Below are positions 1-8,479 of a DNA stretch of 64,000 nt, one piece after another. Below the pieces are notes generated by a model. That model worked only from the letters and a program-made list of their open reading frames with translations, searched no databases and had not been told where the DNA came from. How positions within the stretch are numbered: the stretch's first letter is position 1; the number at the start of each line of letters is the position of its first letter. This DNA comes from Ga0077530 sp035565975 (GTDB taxonomy: Bacteria > Pseudomonadota > Alphaproteobacteria > Rhizobiales > Hyphomicrobiaceae): NCBI GenBank assembly GCA_035565975.1, contig DATMRT010000060.1, positions 1-64,000 of the forward strand, read 5' to 3'. The translations under genes were made by a program, and so were the position numbers.

Positions 1-1
1 G

Positions 2-2824
2 ATGCTGGGGCATGACTCCAACTACGTGCCGGGCTGGGACTGCCACGGCCTCCCGATCGAGTGGAAGATCGAGGAGGAGTACATGGCCAAGGGCAAGGCC
101 AAGCCGAACCTCAAGGACCCGGTGGCCATGAAGGCCTTCCGGGCCGAGTGCCGCGCGTTCGCCGAGCATTGGCTGAATGTGCAGCGCGAGGAGTTCAAGC
201 GGCTCGGCGTCGAGGGCGACTGGGACCACCCCTACACGACGATGACATTCCCGGCCGAGGCGCAGATCGCGCGCGAGCTGATGAAGTTCGCCGAGACGGG
301 GCAACTCTATCGCGGCTCGAAGCCGGTCATGTGGTCGGTGGTCGAGAAGACCGCGCTCGCCGAGGCCGAGGTCGAGTACCACGACTATCAGAGCGATATG
401 GTGTGGGTGAAGTTTCCGGTGATCCCGTTTACCCCTGGAGCCGGCTCCAACCCTGGCGACGCTATGGCGGGGGGATTTGATCCAGTCAGTGAGCTATCGG
501 TACCGCAGTCCTTGGTTGGGGCTAATGTCGTAATCTGGACCACGACACCTTGGACGATCCCGGGCAATCGAGCGATCAGCTTCAATCACAAGATCAGCTA
601 CAGTCTCTATCGCGTGACCGACGCACCGCCGGACAACTGGGCAAAAGTCGGCGACAAACTGATCCTCGCTGACAAGTTGGCAGCGGAAGTGACCAAGGCA
701 GCGCGACTGCCTGAAGGTAGCTTGAAGAGGATTGAGCCCGTATCAGCTGACGAGCTGAAGATGGTTATTTGCAACCATCCTCTCCATTCTATGGGCTACG
801 ACTTCAAAGTCCCTCTACTCGACGGAGATCATGTCACCGACGATACCGGGACGGGTTTTGTGCACACTGCGCCCGGCCATGGCCGCGAGGACTTTGATAT
901 CTGGACGGCCTCGACACGCTTACTGCAAGCGCGCGGCATCGATCCTGCCATCCCTTATACCGTCGATGAGAATGGTGCTTTCACCATCGATGCCCCAGGG
1001 TTCATGGGCAAGCGCGTCATCACGGACAAGGGCGAGAAGGGCGACGCCAACCAGGCCGTCATCGACGCGCTTGTGAAGGCCGGGATGCTGCTCGCGCGCG
1101 GGCGTCTCAAGCATCAGTATCCGCACTCGTGGCGCTCGAAGAAGCCGGTGATCTTCCGCAACACGCCCCAGTGGTTCATCCACATGGACAAGGAGATCCC
1201 CTTCCTCGAGAAGATCTGCCGCGAGCTGCGCGCGAAGTCGGCGGCCGGCAGCGGCGCCGGCCATAACCAGCCGATCCCCAAGACGCTGCGCGAGGTCTCG
1301 CTGCAATCGATCCGCGACACCGAATGGGTGCCGAAGTCGGGCGAGAACCGCATCACGGGCATGATCGAAGCCAAGCCCGACTGGGTCATCTCGCGCCAGC
1401 GCGCGTGGGGCGTGCCGATCACCGTGTTCGTGCGCAAGAGCGACGGCGAAGTGCTGGTCGACGCGAAAGTCAACCAGCGCATCTACGACGCCATGTACGC
1501 CGAAGGCGCGGATGCGTGGTTCTCGGACACGGACGGGGCGCGCTTCCTCAAGCCCGACTACAACCCCGCCGACTTCGAGAAGATCAACGACGTGCTCGAT
1601 GTCTGGTTCGACTCAGGGAGCACGCACAGCTACGTCCTCAACGATCCGCACTTTCCGAGCCTCACCGGCATCGAGCGGCAGGTGGACGGCGGGCGCGATC
1701 GCGTGATGTATCTCGAAGGCTCGGACCAGCATCGCGGCTGGTTCCATTCCTCGCTGATCGAATCTTCCGGCACGCGCGGACGCGCACCTTTCGACGTGGT
1801 GCTGACCCACGGCTTCTGCCTCGACGAGAAGGGGCAGAAGATGTCGAAGTCCGTCGGCAACGTGACGGCACCGCAGGACGTGATCAAGACCTCGGGCGCG
1901 GACATCCTGCGCCTGTGGGTGGCGGCTTCCGACTACTCGGACGACCTGCGCATCGGCCCGGAGATCCTGAAGAACTTCGTCGAGACCTACCGCAAGATGC
2001 GCAACACGCTGCGCTGGATGCTCGGCACGCTCGCGCACTACGATCCCAAGCAGGCGGTCCAGATCGCCGACATGCCGGAACTCGAGCGCTATATGCTGCA
2101 CCAGCTCGCCACGCTGGAGCCGCTCGTGCGTCGCGCCTATGCGGAGTATGACTACAAGCGTGTCGTCTCCGCACTCGCGCAGTTCATGAATACGGAGCTT
2201 TCGGCGTTCTATTTCGATGTGCGCAAGGATGCGCTCTACTGCGATGCGCCGTCGAGCGTGCGGCGACGTGCAGCGCTGACCTGCGTCGAGCAGATCTTCC
2301 AGTGCGTGACGACATGGATCGCGCCGATCCTCGTCTTCACCGCGGAAGAAGCCTGGCTCACGCGCTATCCGAGCGAGGACGCCTCGGTGCACGTCGAGCT
2401 GTTCAAATCGGCCCCGGCCGAATGGCGGGACGATACGCTCGCCCAGAAATGGGAGCGCGTGCGGCGCGTGCGCTCGGTCGTGACGGGCGCACTCGAGATC
2501 GAGCGCGCGGCGAAGCGCATCGGCTCGAGCCTCGAAGCCGCGCCGATCGTGCATGTGACGGACCACGAGCTCGGTGCAGCGCTTGCGGGTGTCGACATGG
2601 CCGAAGTGTGCATCACGTCCGCGATCAGGATCGTGAGCAGCCCGTCATCGGCAGGCGCCTTTACGCTCCCCGACGTGCCCGGTATTGCCGTGGTGCCGGC
2701 CCGCGCCGAGGGTAAGAAATGCGCCCGCTCGTGGCGGATCACGACCGATGTCGGCAGCGATCCGGCCTATCCCGAGCTTTCGGCCCGCGATGCCGCCGCA
2801 ATGCGCGAGCTTGATGCAGCATGA
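2..2824 (+). CDS. ileS: Isoleucine--tRNA ligase, 5' end cut by window
   Basis: Charges tRNA-Ile with isoleucine in the cytoplasm. The visible part begins just after the HIGH region, at the conserved PGWDCHGLPIE segment, so roughly the first 70-100 residues are missing. The editing (CP1) domain shows the threonine-rich WTTTPWTIP and the HTAPGHGREDF motif. KMSKS is at 1838-1852 (residue about 613 of the visible part). The anticodon-binding domain follows, with a C-terminal extension. The stop overlaps the lspA start (ATGA at 2821), so the two are co-transcribed, an order common in proteobacteria. Oddity: from about 420 to 1005 codon choice is markedly less GC-rich at third positions than on either side, although the reading frame is intact. 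Confidence 0.98.
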   Translation: MLGHDSNYVPGWDCHGLPIEWKIEEEYMAKGKAKPNLKDPVAMKAFRAECRAFAEHWLNVQREEFKRLGVEGDWDHPYTTMTFPAEAQIARELMKFAETGQLYRGSKPVMWSVVEKTALAEAEVEYHDYQSDMVWVKFPVIPFTPGAGSNPGDAMAGGFDPVSELSVPQSLVGANVVIWTTTPWTIPGNRAISFNHKISYSLYRVTDAPPDNWAKVGDKLILADKLAAEVTKAARLPEGSLKRIEPVSADELKMVICNHPLHSMGYDFKVPLLDGDHVTDDTGTGFVHTAPGHGREDFDIWTASTRLLQARGIDPAIPYTVDENGAFTIDAPGFMGKRVITDKGEKGDANQAVIDALVKAGMLLARGRLKHQYPHSWRSKKPVIFRNTPQWFIHMDKEIPFLEKICRELRAKSAAGSGAGHNQPIPKTLREVSLQSIRDTEWVPKSGENRITGMIEAKPDWVISRQRAWGVPITVFVRKSDGEVLVDAKVNQRIYDAMYAEGADAWFSDTDGARFLKPDYNPADFEKINDVLDVWFDSGSTHSYVLNDPHFPSLTGIERQVDGGRDRVMYLEGSDQHRGWFHSSLIESSGTRGRAPFDVVLTHGFCLDEKGQKMSKSVGNVTAPQDVIKTSGADILRLWVAASDYSDDLRIGPEILKNFVETYRKMRNTLRWMLGTLAHYDPKQAVQIADMPELERYMLHQLATLEPLVRRAYAEYDYKRVVSALAQFMNTELSAFYFDVRKDALYCDAPSSVRRRAALTCVEQIFQCVTTWIAPILVFTAEEAWLTRYPSEDASVHVELFKSAPAEWRDDTLAQKWERVRRVRSVVTGALEIERAAKRIGSSLEAAPIVHVTDHELGAALAGVDMAEVCITSAIRIVSSPSSAGAFTLPDVPGIAVVPARAEGKKCARSWRITTDVGSDPAYPELSARDAAAMRELDAA

Positions 2825-3378
2825 GCGAGATCGAGGACAGCGCCGTCCTGGGGGATGCTGTGCGCGCGCCGCGCGGCTGGATCTGGGGCGGTCACGCGCC
2901 GCTCGGACTCGCGTTGGCGCTGTCGACCATCGCGATCGACCAGGCCCACAAGTGGTGGATGCTCAACGTCTACGACATCGCCGCACAGCAGCCTGTGCGC
3001 GTGGCGCCGTTCTTCGATCTCGTATTCGTCCTCAATAAGGGCATCAGCTACGGGCTCATGGCCCAGGACGGGCACGGCGGGCAGTGGGCGCTTGCAGGAT
3101 TCGCCGCCCTGACTGCGGTGGGGCTCTGGGTCTGGCTGGTGCGCGGGCGTGTCGGCGCATTTATGGCTGCCTCGATCGGGCTGATCATCGGCGGCGGGTT
3201 GGCCAATGCGATCGACCGCGTGGTGCTCGGTGGTGTGGCCGATTTCTTCCACCTCCACGCGTATGGCTGGAGCTGGTACGTGTTCAACCTCGCCGACGTG
3301 GCCATTGTTGCCGGGGTCGTGGGGCTGCTATATGAGTCGTTCTGGCTGAATCGCAATGATGCCGCAAAGGTCTCATAG
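2821..3378 (+). CDS. lspA: Lipoprotein signal peptidase II
   Basis: Inner-membrane aspartyl protease that removes the signal peptide from diacylglyceryl-modified prolipoproteins. At 185 residues it is slightly longer than usual because of about 25 extra N-terminal residues. Four hydrophobic segments are visible. The two catalytic aspartates lie in NAIDR (about residue 123) and FNLADVAI (about 158), and the family motif FVLNKGISYG is present. The ATG overlaps the ileS stop by four bases, which fixes the start. A lipoprotein gene, a possible substrate, lies 70 bases downstream. Confidence 0.97.
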   Translation: MSEIEDSAVLGDAVRAPRGWIWGGHAPLGLALALSTIAIDQAHKWWMLNVYDIAAQQPVRVAPFFDLVFVLNKGISYGLMAQDGHGGQWALAGFAALTAVGLWVWLVRGRVGAFMAASIGLIIGGGLANAIDRVVLGGVADFFHLHAYGWSWYVFNLADVAIVAGVVGLLYESFWLNRNDAAKVS

Positions 3379-3448
3379 CTAAGAAACATTCGGCCGTCTG
3401 CCGCGCCGGGGGATAGGGGCGGCAGCAGGCATAGAGGGGGTGGCAGTC

Positions 3449-3943
3449 ATGGCCGCTGGAACAGCACGCATCTCCGGGCGCATCCGTGTGGGCATGGCGG
3501 CCCTCGTCACAGGTGCTGCATTGCTCGGCGGCTGCGCTGACGGCGTCGAGGTCAACAGTCCGCTTCTGAATAGCCTCGGCGTTGCGACAGGCGCTCTCGG
3601 GCAAAAAGAAGAACCCCAGCTCAAGCCTCGTGCACCCCTCGTGATGCCGCCGAGCACGCAACGTCTTCCCGAGCCGGGACAGCCGGCGGCGGCCGCCGCA
3701 GCCGCCCCCGCCGCCAATCCGGCATGGCCAAAGGACGCGGAGCAGGATCGCATTGCCGCGGCCGCCGAGAAGAAGCAGCGACACACCCAGTACTGCCGCG
3801 ACGGCAACTGGAAGGAGCGCGCAATGGATCCCAATGCCGGCGGCATGCAGGGCCCCAACGGAAGCTGCAATACGATCTTCGATTGGGTCGGCAACTGGTT
3901 CGGCTCCGGGAATGCAGAGAGCCCGGCCGGCGACGCTCCTTAG
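3449..3943 (+). CDS. Putative outer-membrane lipoprotein, BamF/DUF3035-like
   Basis: A 164-residue exported protein. An N-terminal hydrophobic stretch ends in a lipobox, LLGGC, predicting lipid attachment at that cysteine. The segment RAPLVMPP followed by LPEPG resembles the core signature of BamF/DUF3035 lipoproteins associated with the beta-barrel assembly machine in alphaproteobacteria. An alanine/proline-rich linker and a C-terminal part with two cysteines follow. I chose ATG 3449 over GTG 3440 because the GAGGGGG Shine-Dalgarno directly abuts the GTG but is about eight bases from the ATG. Lipoprotein status is well supported; the BamF link rests on a short motif only. Confidence 0.75.
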   Translation: MAAGTARISGRIRVGMAALVTGAALLGGCADGVEVNSPLLNSLGVATGALGQKEEPQLKPRAPLVMPPSTQRLPEPGQPAAAAAAAPAANPAWPKDAEQDRIAAAAEKKQRHTQYCRDGNWKERAMDPNAGGMQGPNGSCNTIFDWVGNWFGSGNAESPAGDAP

Positions 3944-3976
3944 CCGTTCGCTTCCGATTAGATAGGTGGGTCATCC

Positions 3977-4003
3977 AGCGCGGGCTTCGCTCGCGCTGTT
4001 TTG
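3977..4003 (+). terminator. Rho-independent-like terminator after lipoprotein gene
   Basis: An eight-base-pair stem (AGCGCGGG with CTCGCGCT, one G-U) closes a CTTCG loop and is followed by GTTTTG. It sits 33 bases after the stop at 3943 and probably ends the ileS-lspA-lipoprotein unit. Confidence 0.6.
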
Positions 4004-4019
4004 CGTTGCGGGATTAATC

Positions 4020-4048
4020 TTGCTGCAATGCAAAATGGTGCTTATATG
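4020..4048 (+). promoter_or_regulatory. Candidate promoter with TGC-rich dyad
   Basis: TTGCTG (4020-4025), a 17-base spacer and TATATG (4043-4048) fit a sigma-70-type promoter 39 bases before the next start codon. TTGCTGCAATGCAAAA covers the -35 box and spacer. It contains the inverted pair TGC..GCA that PhaR-type PHB regulators are known to favour in alphaproteobacteria; the regulator assignment is inference. Confidence 0.4.
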
Positions 4049-4086
4049 GTACGATACTGATATTCCAGTGCTGGCCCGAGGCGCTA

Positions 4087-4635
4087 ATGACAGCCAATTC
4101 GTTCGTCTTTCCAGTCACATTGGCCCAGATTTGGGTTGAGGGCTCCGTTCAGCTCATGCGCGCTACGGGCGAGTTCTGGTCGGGCATGCTCGGTTCGACG
4201 TCTGCGCGGTCGACCTCGACAGCTTCACCCTGGTGGATGCCGCCACAGCCAGCCAGCCCACCTCTCTGGCCTACCGCGGCCTTCGGCATCTGGACGCCCG
4301 AATGGCGCCAGACCATGGCAGTCCCGATGGCGCCTGGTGCAAGCCCGTTCCTGCCCTGGTTACCCGCGGCGCGGACGGCTTCAGCGGGCAACCCCTTCGC
4401 TTTCTGGCAGCAGATGTGGCTCAACAGCACAGCGTCGGAGGCCCGCGCGCCTTGGGCTGCGGACAATGGCTCCGTGGCGGTCGACCTTTGGCGGCCCGTC
4501 GCTGCTGCCTACCGGACCGCCAACGGACATGCCATGGCTGCAGTACTCCGCACGATGGCCGACGTTGTCGAGCCGAAGCCGCAGGGCTTCGCACCGGCGC
4601 ACTACTGGCCGAGCACGCTCGGCACGCGCCACTGA
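4087..4635 (+). CDS. Tryptophan- and proline-rich protein of unknown function
   Basis: A 182-residue protein I cannot place in a named family. It begins with a partly hydrophobic segment (SFVFPVTLAQIWVEGSVQLM). A W/P/A-rich middle with many tryptophans and short FWQQMW-like patches follows, then an amphipathic C-terminal stretch around YRTANGHAMAAVLRTMADVV. No signal peptide cleavage site or membrane span is clear. It has its own promoter and a GAGG ribosome-binding site. The dyad in the promoter and the aromatic, surface-active composition suggest a phasin-like polyhydroxyalkanoate granule protein, but this is conjecture. Confidence 0.7.
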   Translation: MTANSFVFPVTLAQIWVEGSVQLMRATGEFWSGMLGSTSARSTSTASPWWMPPQPASPPLWPTAAFGIWTPEWRQTMAVPMAPGASPFLPWLPAARTASAGNPFAFWQQMWLNSTASEARAPWAADNGSVAVDLWRPVAAAYRTANGHAMAAVLRTMADVVEPKPQGFAPAHYWPSTLGTRH

Positions 4636-4653
4636 CCGCAGCGGCCGTCTCGT

Positions 4654-5118
4654 TCAGGCTTTCTGCTCCCAGCGCCCGGCATCGCTCTGGCGCCAGTAGG
4701 TCGCCTTGCAGCCTTGGGCGCGGACGCGCTGCCACTGCGCGCGTGCGGCGGTGAGCGCGTCCTCATCGCGGCCATCGAAAATGACGACAATGCGCGTGTA
4801 GCCCGTGTAGGCCTCCATGTCCGCGCCATCGAGCAGGAAGCGAACGCCCGCGCCATTCTCGTTGGCCTCGCCGAGCGTCAGCAGGATCGGCTGGCGGTCG
4901 GGCGCGCCCTCCTTTCCCGTACCGTGCGGCAGGAAGCTGTCGTCGGCGTAGGTCCACAGGTGGGCGTCGAGCGCCTCGAGCCGCTCCGCGCTCCCGACCT
5001 GGATGACGGCCCGCCAGCCCCGTTCGAGCGTCCGCTGCAGCAGGCTCGGCAGCACCCTTTCGAGCGGCTGGCGCTCGAGGTGGTAGAAGAGCACTTCCGT
5101 CGCCGCCGCCTCGCTCAT
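4654..5118 (-). CDS. holC: DNA polymerase III subunit chi
   Basis: Accessory subunit of the replicative clamp loader that links the polymerase to SSB through psi. The 154-residue protein opens with the family's EVLFYHLERQPLERVLPSLL pattern. ERGWRAVIQ follows, and then ALDAHLWTYADDSFLPHG, a hallmark of HolC. The end carries FDGRDEDAL and a W-rich tail. A longer reading from 5187 is possible, but homology begins at the ATG at 5118, which is preceded by GGGGA, so I use that start. It is convergent with the tryptophan-rich gene and divergent from bpt. Confidence 0.92.
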   Translation of the reverse strand: MSEAAATEVLFYHLERQPLERVLPSLLQRTLERGWRAVIQVGSAERLEALDAHLWTYADDSFLPHGTGKEGAPDRQPILLTLGEANENGAGVRFLLDGADMEAYTGYTRIVVIFDGRDEDALTAARAQWQRVRAQGCKATYWRQSDAGRWEQKA

Positions 5119-5257
5119 CCGTCCGTCCCCGCACTGCCTACGCAATGTATCAACGAATGTATCAGAAGCTAATGCGTCGGACGTCAAATGCGACCCACGC
5201 CTGGGCCGATCTCAAAGTCGCATTTAAGGTCCAGAGACGCTTTAGAGACATAGCGTT

Positions 5258-5330
5258 CTAAAGCAACGGACTTGAAATTCGCTCCCGGCCGGGCCTCGAA
5301 CTGAGGTGAATTTCAAGTCCGTTGCTTTAG
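5258..5330. repeat. 23-bp perfect inverted repeat
   Basis: Bases 5258-5280 are the exact reverse complement of 5308-5330, separated by 27 bases. This could form a long hairpin, or be a mobile palindromic repeat. There is no T-run, so it is not an ordinary terminator. It lies between holC (minus) and bpt (plus), ending 82 bases before the bpt start. The rest of 5119-5412 shows no gene. Confidence 0.8.
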
Positions 5331-5412
5331 CGAATCACGGCTCGCTTGAAAGCGCTAGGCACGCTCACGTATGCTGTATGCTTGCGCCGACGAGTAACAG
5401 GACGGCACGAAC

Positions 5413-6156
5413 TTGACCGAACAGCAAAAGCAGTTTCCGGAATTCTACGTGACTGCACCACAGGCTTGTCCGTACCTGCCGGGGCGGGCGGAGCGCAAGC
5501 TTTTCACCCACCTCACCCACGACAAGCCGCGCACCCTCATCGACAACCTCTTGAAGGGCGGCTTCCGGCGCAGCCAGAACATCGCCTACATGCCCTACTG
5601 CGAAGGCTGCCAGGCGTGCGTCTCGGTGCGCGTGCTCGTAAACGAGTTCGAGCTCGGCCGCAGCTTCCGGCGCATCCAGGAGCGCAACAGCGACCTCAAG
5701 GCGCGCCGTATCCAGGCCGTCGCGACGTCGGAGCACTTCAGTCTTTTCCGCGGCTACATCGACGCGCGCCATGGCGACGGCGGCATGGCGGACATGAGCG
5801 TGCTCGACTATGCGATGATGGTCGAGGACTCGATCGTCGATACGTTCCTGACCGAGTATCGCGTCGGACCCGAAAAGCCGCATCTTCACCGCGCCGAGAG
5901 CGCGCCGCTCAAGGCCGTCGCGCTGTGCGACCAGCTCTCGGACGGCATCTCGATGGTCTACAGCTTCTACGATCCCGAGGAGGACGCCCGTAGCATCGGC
6001 ACGTACATGATCCTCGAGCATATCGAGTATGCGCGCCGCCTCGGGCTGCCATATCTCTACCTCGGCTATTGGATCGAAGGCTCGCGCAAGATGAGCTACA
6101 AGTCGCGCTTCATGCCGCAAGAGCGCCTCGGGACGGACGGCTGGACGCGGGCTTGA
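5413..6156 (+). CDS. bpt: Aspartate/glutamate leucyltransferase (Bpt, ATE family)
   Basis: Transfers leucine from Leu-tRNA to proteins with N-terminal Asp or Glu, marking them for ClpS/ClpAP degradation. The 247 residues match the bacterial Bpt length. The N-terminal FYVTAPQACPYLPGRAERK and the MPYCEGCQACVSVR cysteine cluster are diagnostic. The C-terminal part has YLYLGYWIEGSRKMSYKSRF. The start is TTG at 5413: an upstream in-frame ATG (5371) is closed by a TAA at 5395, and homology begins right at this point. No strong Shine-Dalgarno is visible, so translation may be modest. Confidence 0.93.
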   Translation: MTEQQKQFPEFYVTAPQACPYLPGRAERKLFTHLTHDKPRTLIDNLLKGGFRRSQNIAYMPYCEGCQACVSVRVLVNEFELGRSFRRIQERNSDLKARRIQAVATSEHFSLFRGYIDARHGDGGMADMSVLDYAMMVEDSIVDTFLTEYRVGPEKPHLHRAESAPLKAVALCDQLSDGISMVYSFYDPEEDARSIGTYMILEHIEYARRLGLPYLYLGYWIEGSRKMSYKSRFMPQERLGTDGWTRA

Positions 6157-6379
6157 CCGCCAGCGCGGTGCGGCTCATAGGGTGGCGAGACAGGCGTGCC
6201 GCATCCACTTCCTCGTGGGCGGCGCCACACCAGGAAAAAGATCGAAGCGTTCCGGACGGCAACTTCCCTCGCCGCCGCTGAAGGACGTGATTGCCGCGCA
6301 ACTGCGGCAGGGAGCAGAAGCGCTCGCACGTCGTGGCGCCGCGTGGTCGGCACCATGACGCGCGACGGGACGGGATGCA

Positions 6380-7210
6380 GTGACGGAATTCCTGGCGGCG
6401 CTCGCCGACCTGCCCTTGACGGCGCTCGCCGTGCGCATGGCCGCCGTCGCCATCTTCGTCGTCATCGTCGCGCTGATCTCCGAACGCGCAGGCCCCTTCT
6501 TCGGCGCCATGGTGGCGTCGCTGCCCGTCTATACGGGGCCCGTCTACGTCTTTCTCGCGCTCGACCATCCACCACAATTCCTCGCGCACGTGGCAACGGC
6601 GTCGGTTGCAGCCTTTGCCGTGATCCCCGTCTATCTCCTGATCTACGGCTTATTGGCCCACGCCGGCCGATCCATGCTGTTGAGCCTCGCAGTCAGCTCG
6701 GCGGCGTGGCTCGCCATCGCCGCATTCGTGCAGCTCTATGACTGGTCGCTGCCCGAGGCGCTGCTGTTCGCCGTTCCGATCTTCTCCGCAGCCCTGTTGC
6801 TCGCGCCTCGCTTCACCGATGCAGTACCGTTGAAGGCGGGTGCGCGGTCGTGGCTCGATCTTGCGGTGCGCGTCCTCCTCGTCACCCTCGTCGTCGGCAT
6901 CGTGAACGCAGTGAGCCCGTTTGTTCCGACGCAGTTGACCGGCATTCTCTCCATCATGCCGACCGTGACGACCAGCCTCATCCTGGTGCTGCACAACCGC
7001 ATCGGCGGCCCGGCGACAGCAGCACTCCTCGCGCACTCCATCGGCGGCCTTATCGGCATGCTGCTGGCCATAACACTGGTTGCCGCAACGGTCGTAAGGT
7101 GGGGGCCAGTGCTCTCGCTCTCCCTCGCTCTCACCGTCTGCGTGAGCTGGAATCTCATGCTGATCGCCACGAAACATGGCCGCAGCCTCTTCCGTGGCCG
7201 GCTGCGGTGA
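6380..7210 (+). CDS. Integral membrane protein, unknown function
   Basis: A 276-residue protein with about eight hydrophobic segments spread over its whole length. They include LALAVSSAAWLAIAAF-type helices and a conserved-looking ISERAGPFFGAMVASLPVYTG segment near residue 35. The GlpM-like membrane family is a possible relative, but I cannot confirm it. Start is GTG 6380, preceded by GGGACGGGA. The 223 bases before it hold no convincing gene, only a small TGCCGC/GCGGCA hairpin around 6290-6310. The gene ends nine bases before the convergent RidA-like gene. Confidence 0.85.
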   Translation: MTEFLAALADLPLTALAVRMAAVAIFVVIVALISERAGPFFGAMVASLPVYTGPVYVFLALDHPPQFLAHVATASVAAFAVIPVYLLIYGLLAHAGRSMLLSLAVSSAAWLAIAAFVQLYDWSLPEALLFAVPIFSAALLLAPRFTDAVPLKAGARSWLDLAVRVLLVTLVVGIVNAVSPFVPTQLTGILSIMPTVTTSLILVLHNRIGGPATAALLAHSIGGLIGMLLAITLVAATVVRWGPVLSLSLALTVCVSWNLMLIATKHGRSLFRGRLR

Positions 7211-7219
7211 GGCCAAACC

Positions 7220-7597
7220 TCAGCCGACGACCGCCTGGCACTCGATCTCGACCTTCATGCGCGGATCGACGAGACCTTTCACCTCGACCAGCGTCGAGGC
7301 TGGCCGGTGCTCGCCGAAATAGGCAATGCGGCGCGGATTGATGGCGGCGCGCTCACTGATGTCGGTCATGAAGACCTGCACCTTGGTGACATGCTCCGGC
7401 CCGGCGCCGGCAGCACGCAGGCACTTGTCCATGACATCCATCGCAATGTCGAACTGCGCGACCGTATCCGACGGTATATGGCCATTGGCCTCCACGCCGA
7501 CGACACCCGACACCCAGACGAGATTGCCGGCCCTGACGACGTGGCAGTAGTGACTGACCGGGGCCATGATGCCCGGAACCATGATGCGCTGGATCAT
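7220..7597 (-). CDS. RidA/YjgF-family protein lacking the usual catalytic arginine
   Basis: A 125-residue member of the trimeric RidA (YjgF/UK114) superfamily. Its fold signature includes the VWVSGVVG strand, AGAGPEHVTKVQVFMTD and the C-terminal VEIECQAVV. In archetypal RidA enamine/imine deaminases the motif PARS-VEV carries the essential Arg105. Here the aligned segment is PASTLVEV, so that arginine is replaced by serine. The protein therefore probably belongs to a divergent Rid subgroup with another ligand or activity. Start ATG 7597 is preceded by GGAGGAAGCGGAG. It is divergent from the dienelactone hydrolase gene. Confidence 0.9.
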   Translation of the reverse strand: MIQRIMVPGIMAPVSHYCHVVRAGNLVWVSGVVGVEANGHIPSDTVAQFDIAMDVMDKCLRAAGAGPEHVTKVQVFMTDISERAAINPRRIAYFGEHRPASTLVEVKGLVDPRMKVEIECQAVVG

Positions 7598-7711
7598 CTC
7601 CGCTTCCTCCAGATACCTTCGGATCTGCGTTGGCGGACTATAGCGCCCCACACGCGCGAGTCGATCTTTGGACCGGCAGGTTCTACGGTCGGCCCATCCG
7701 GAGGAGCAACC

Positions 7712-8452
7712 ATGATCGAAGATACGCTCGACATCCAAACACGCGCCGGCGCTATGGAGACCTTCGTCTGCCGCCCGGACCGCGGCACACACCCTGCCGT
7801 ACTGCTGCTCATGGATGCGCCCGGCATTCGCGAGGAACTGCGTGACATGGCGCGGCGTCTCACGTCGGTCGGCTACGCGGTGCTGCTGCCAAATCTCTAT
7901 TATCGTGCCGGTCGTGACTCGAAGTTCGATCCCGCGACGGTGCTCACGCACGGCAGCCCCGAGCATACGCGCATGCGCGCGATCCGCACGAAGATGACCA
8001 TTCCGCCGGTCATGGACGACGTGGCGGCGATGATGTCGTTTCTCGACGGGCGCGAAGGCGTGAAACCCGGCCCCATCGGCGTGCACGGCTATTGCATGAG
8101 CGGGCCGTATGCACTCGCGGCTGCCGCGCGCTACCCGGATCGCGTTGCAGCGGCTGCATCCTTCTACGGCACATGGCTCGTCAGCGACGCCGAGGAGAGC
8201 CCCCATCTCTCACTCAGCAAGGCCCAAGGCGAGCTCTACATCGCCTGCGCGGAATTCGATGAGCTGGCACCGCTGCCGATGGTCGCCGAGTTGAAGAAGC
8301 TCTTCGATGCGTCGGGGAATCCGGGCGAGCTCGAGATCTATCCCGGCGTCCACCACGGCTTCGGCTTTCCGCAGCGCAAGATCTACGAGAAGCATGCCGC
8401 GGAACGGCACTGGGAGCGGCTGATTGCGCTCTACCGGCGACGGTTGGGTTAG
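7712..8452 (+). CDS. Dienelactone hydrolase family protein
   Basis: A 246-residue alpha/beta hydrolase of the DLH family, which hydrolyses lactones or esters. The nucleophile is a cysteine in GVHGYCMSG (G-x-C-x-G, about residue 131). The acid is in CAEFDELAP and the histidine in YPGVHHGFGFP, giving a complete Cys-Asp-His triad. ATG 7712 follows GGAGGAGC, a good ribosome-binding site. The substrate is unknown: no chlorocatechol or other aromatic pathway genes are nearby. Divergent from the RidA-like gene with a 114-base shared upstream region. Confidence 0.92.
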   Translation: MIEDTLDIQTRAGAMETFVCRPDRGTHPAVLLLMDAPGIREELRDMARRLTSVGYAVLLPNLYYRAGRDSKFDPATVLTHGSPEHTRMRAIRTKMTIPPVMDDVAAMMSFLDGREGVKPGPIGVHGYCMSGPYALAAAARYPDRVAAAASFYGTWLVSDAEESPHLSLSKAQGELYIACAEFDELAPLPMVAELKKLFDASGNPGELEIYPGVHHGFGFPQRKIYEKHAAERHWERLIALYRRRLG

Positions 8453-8479
8453 CAGCTCGCGACTTTGGCGCGGCAGCTA

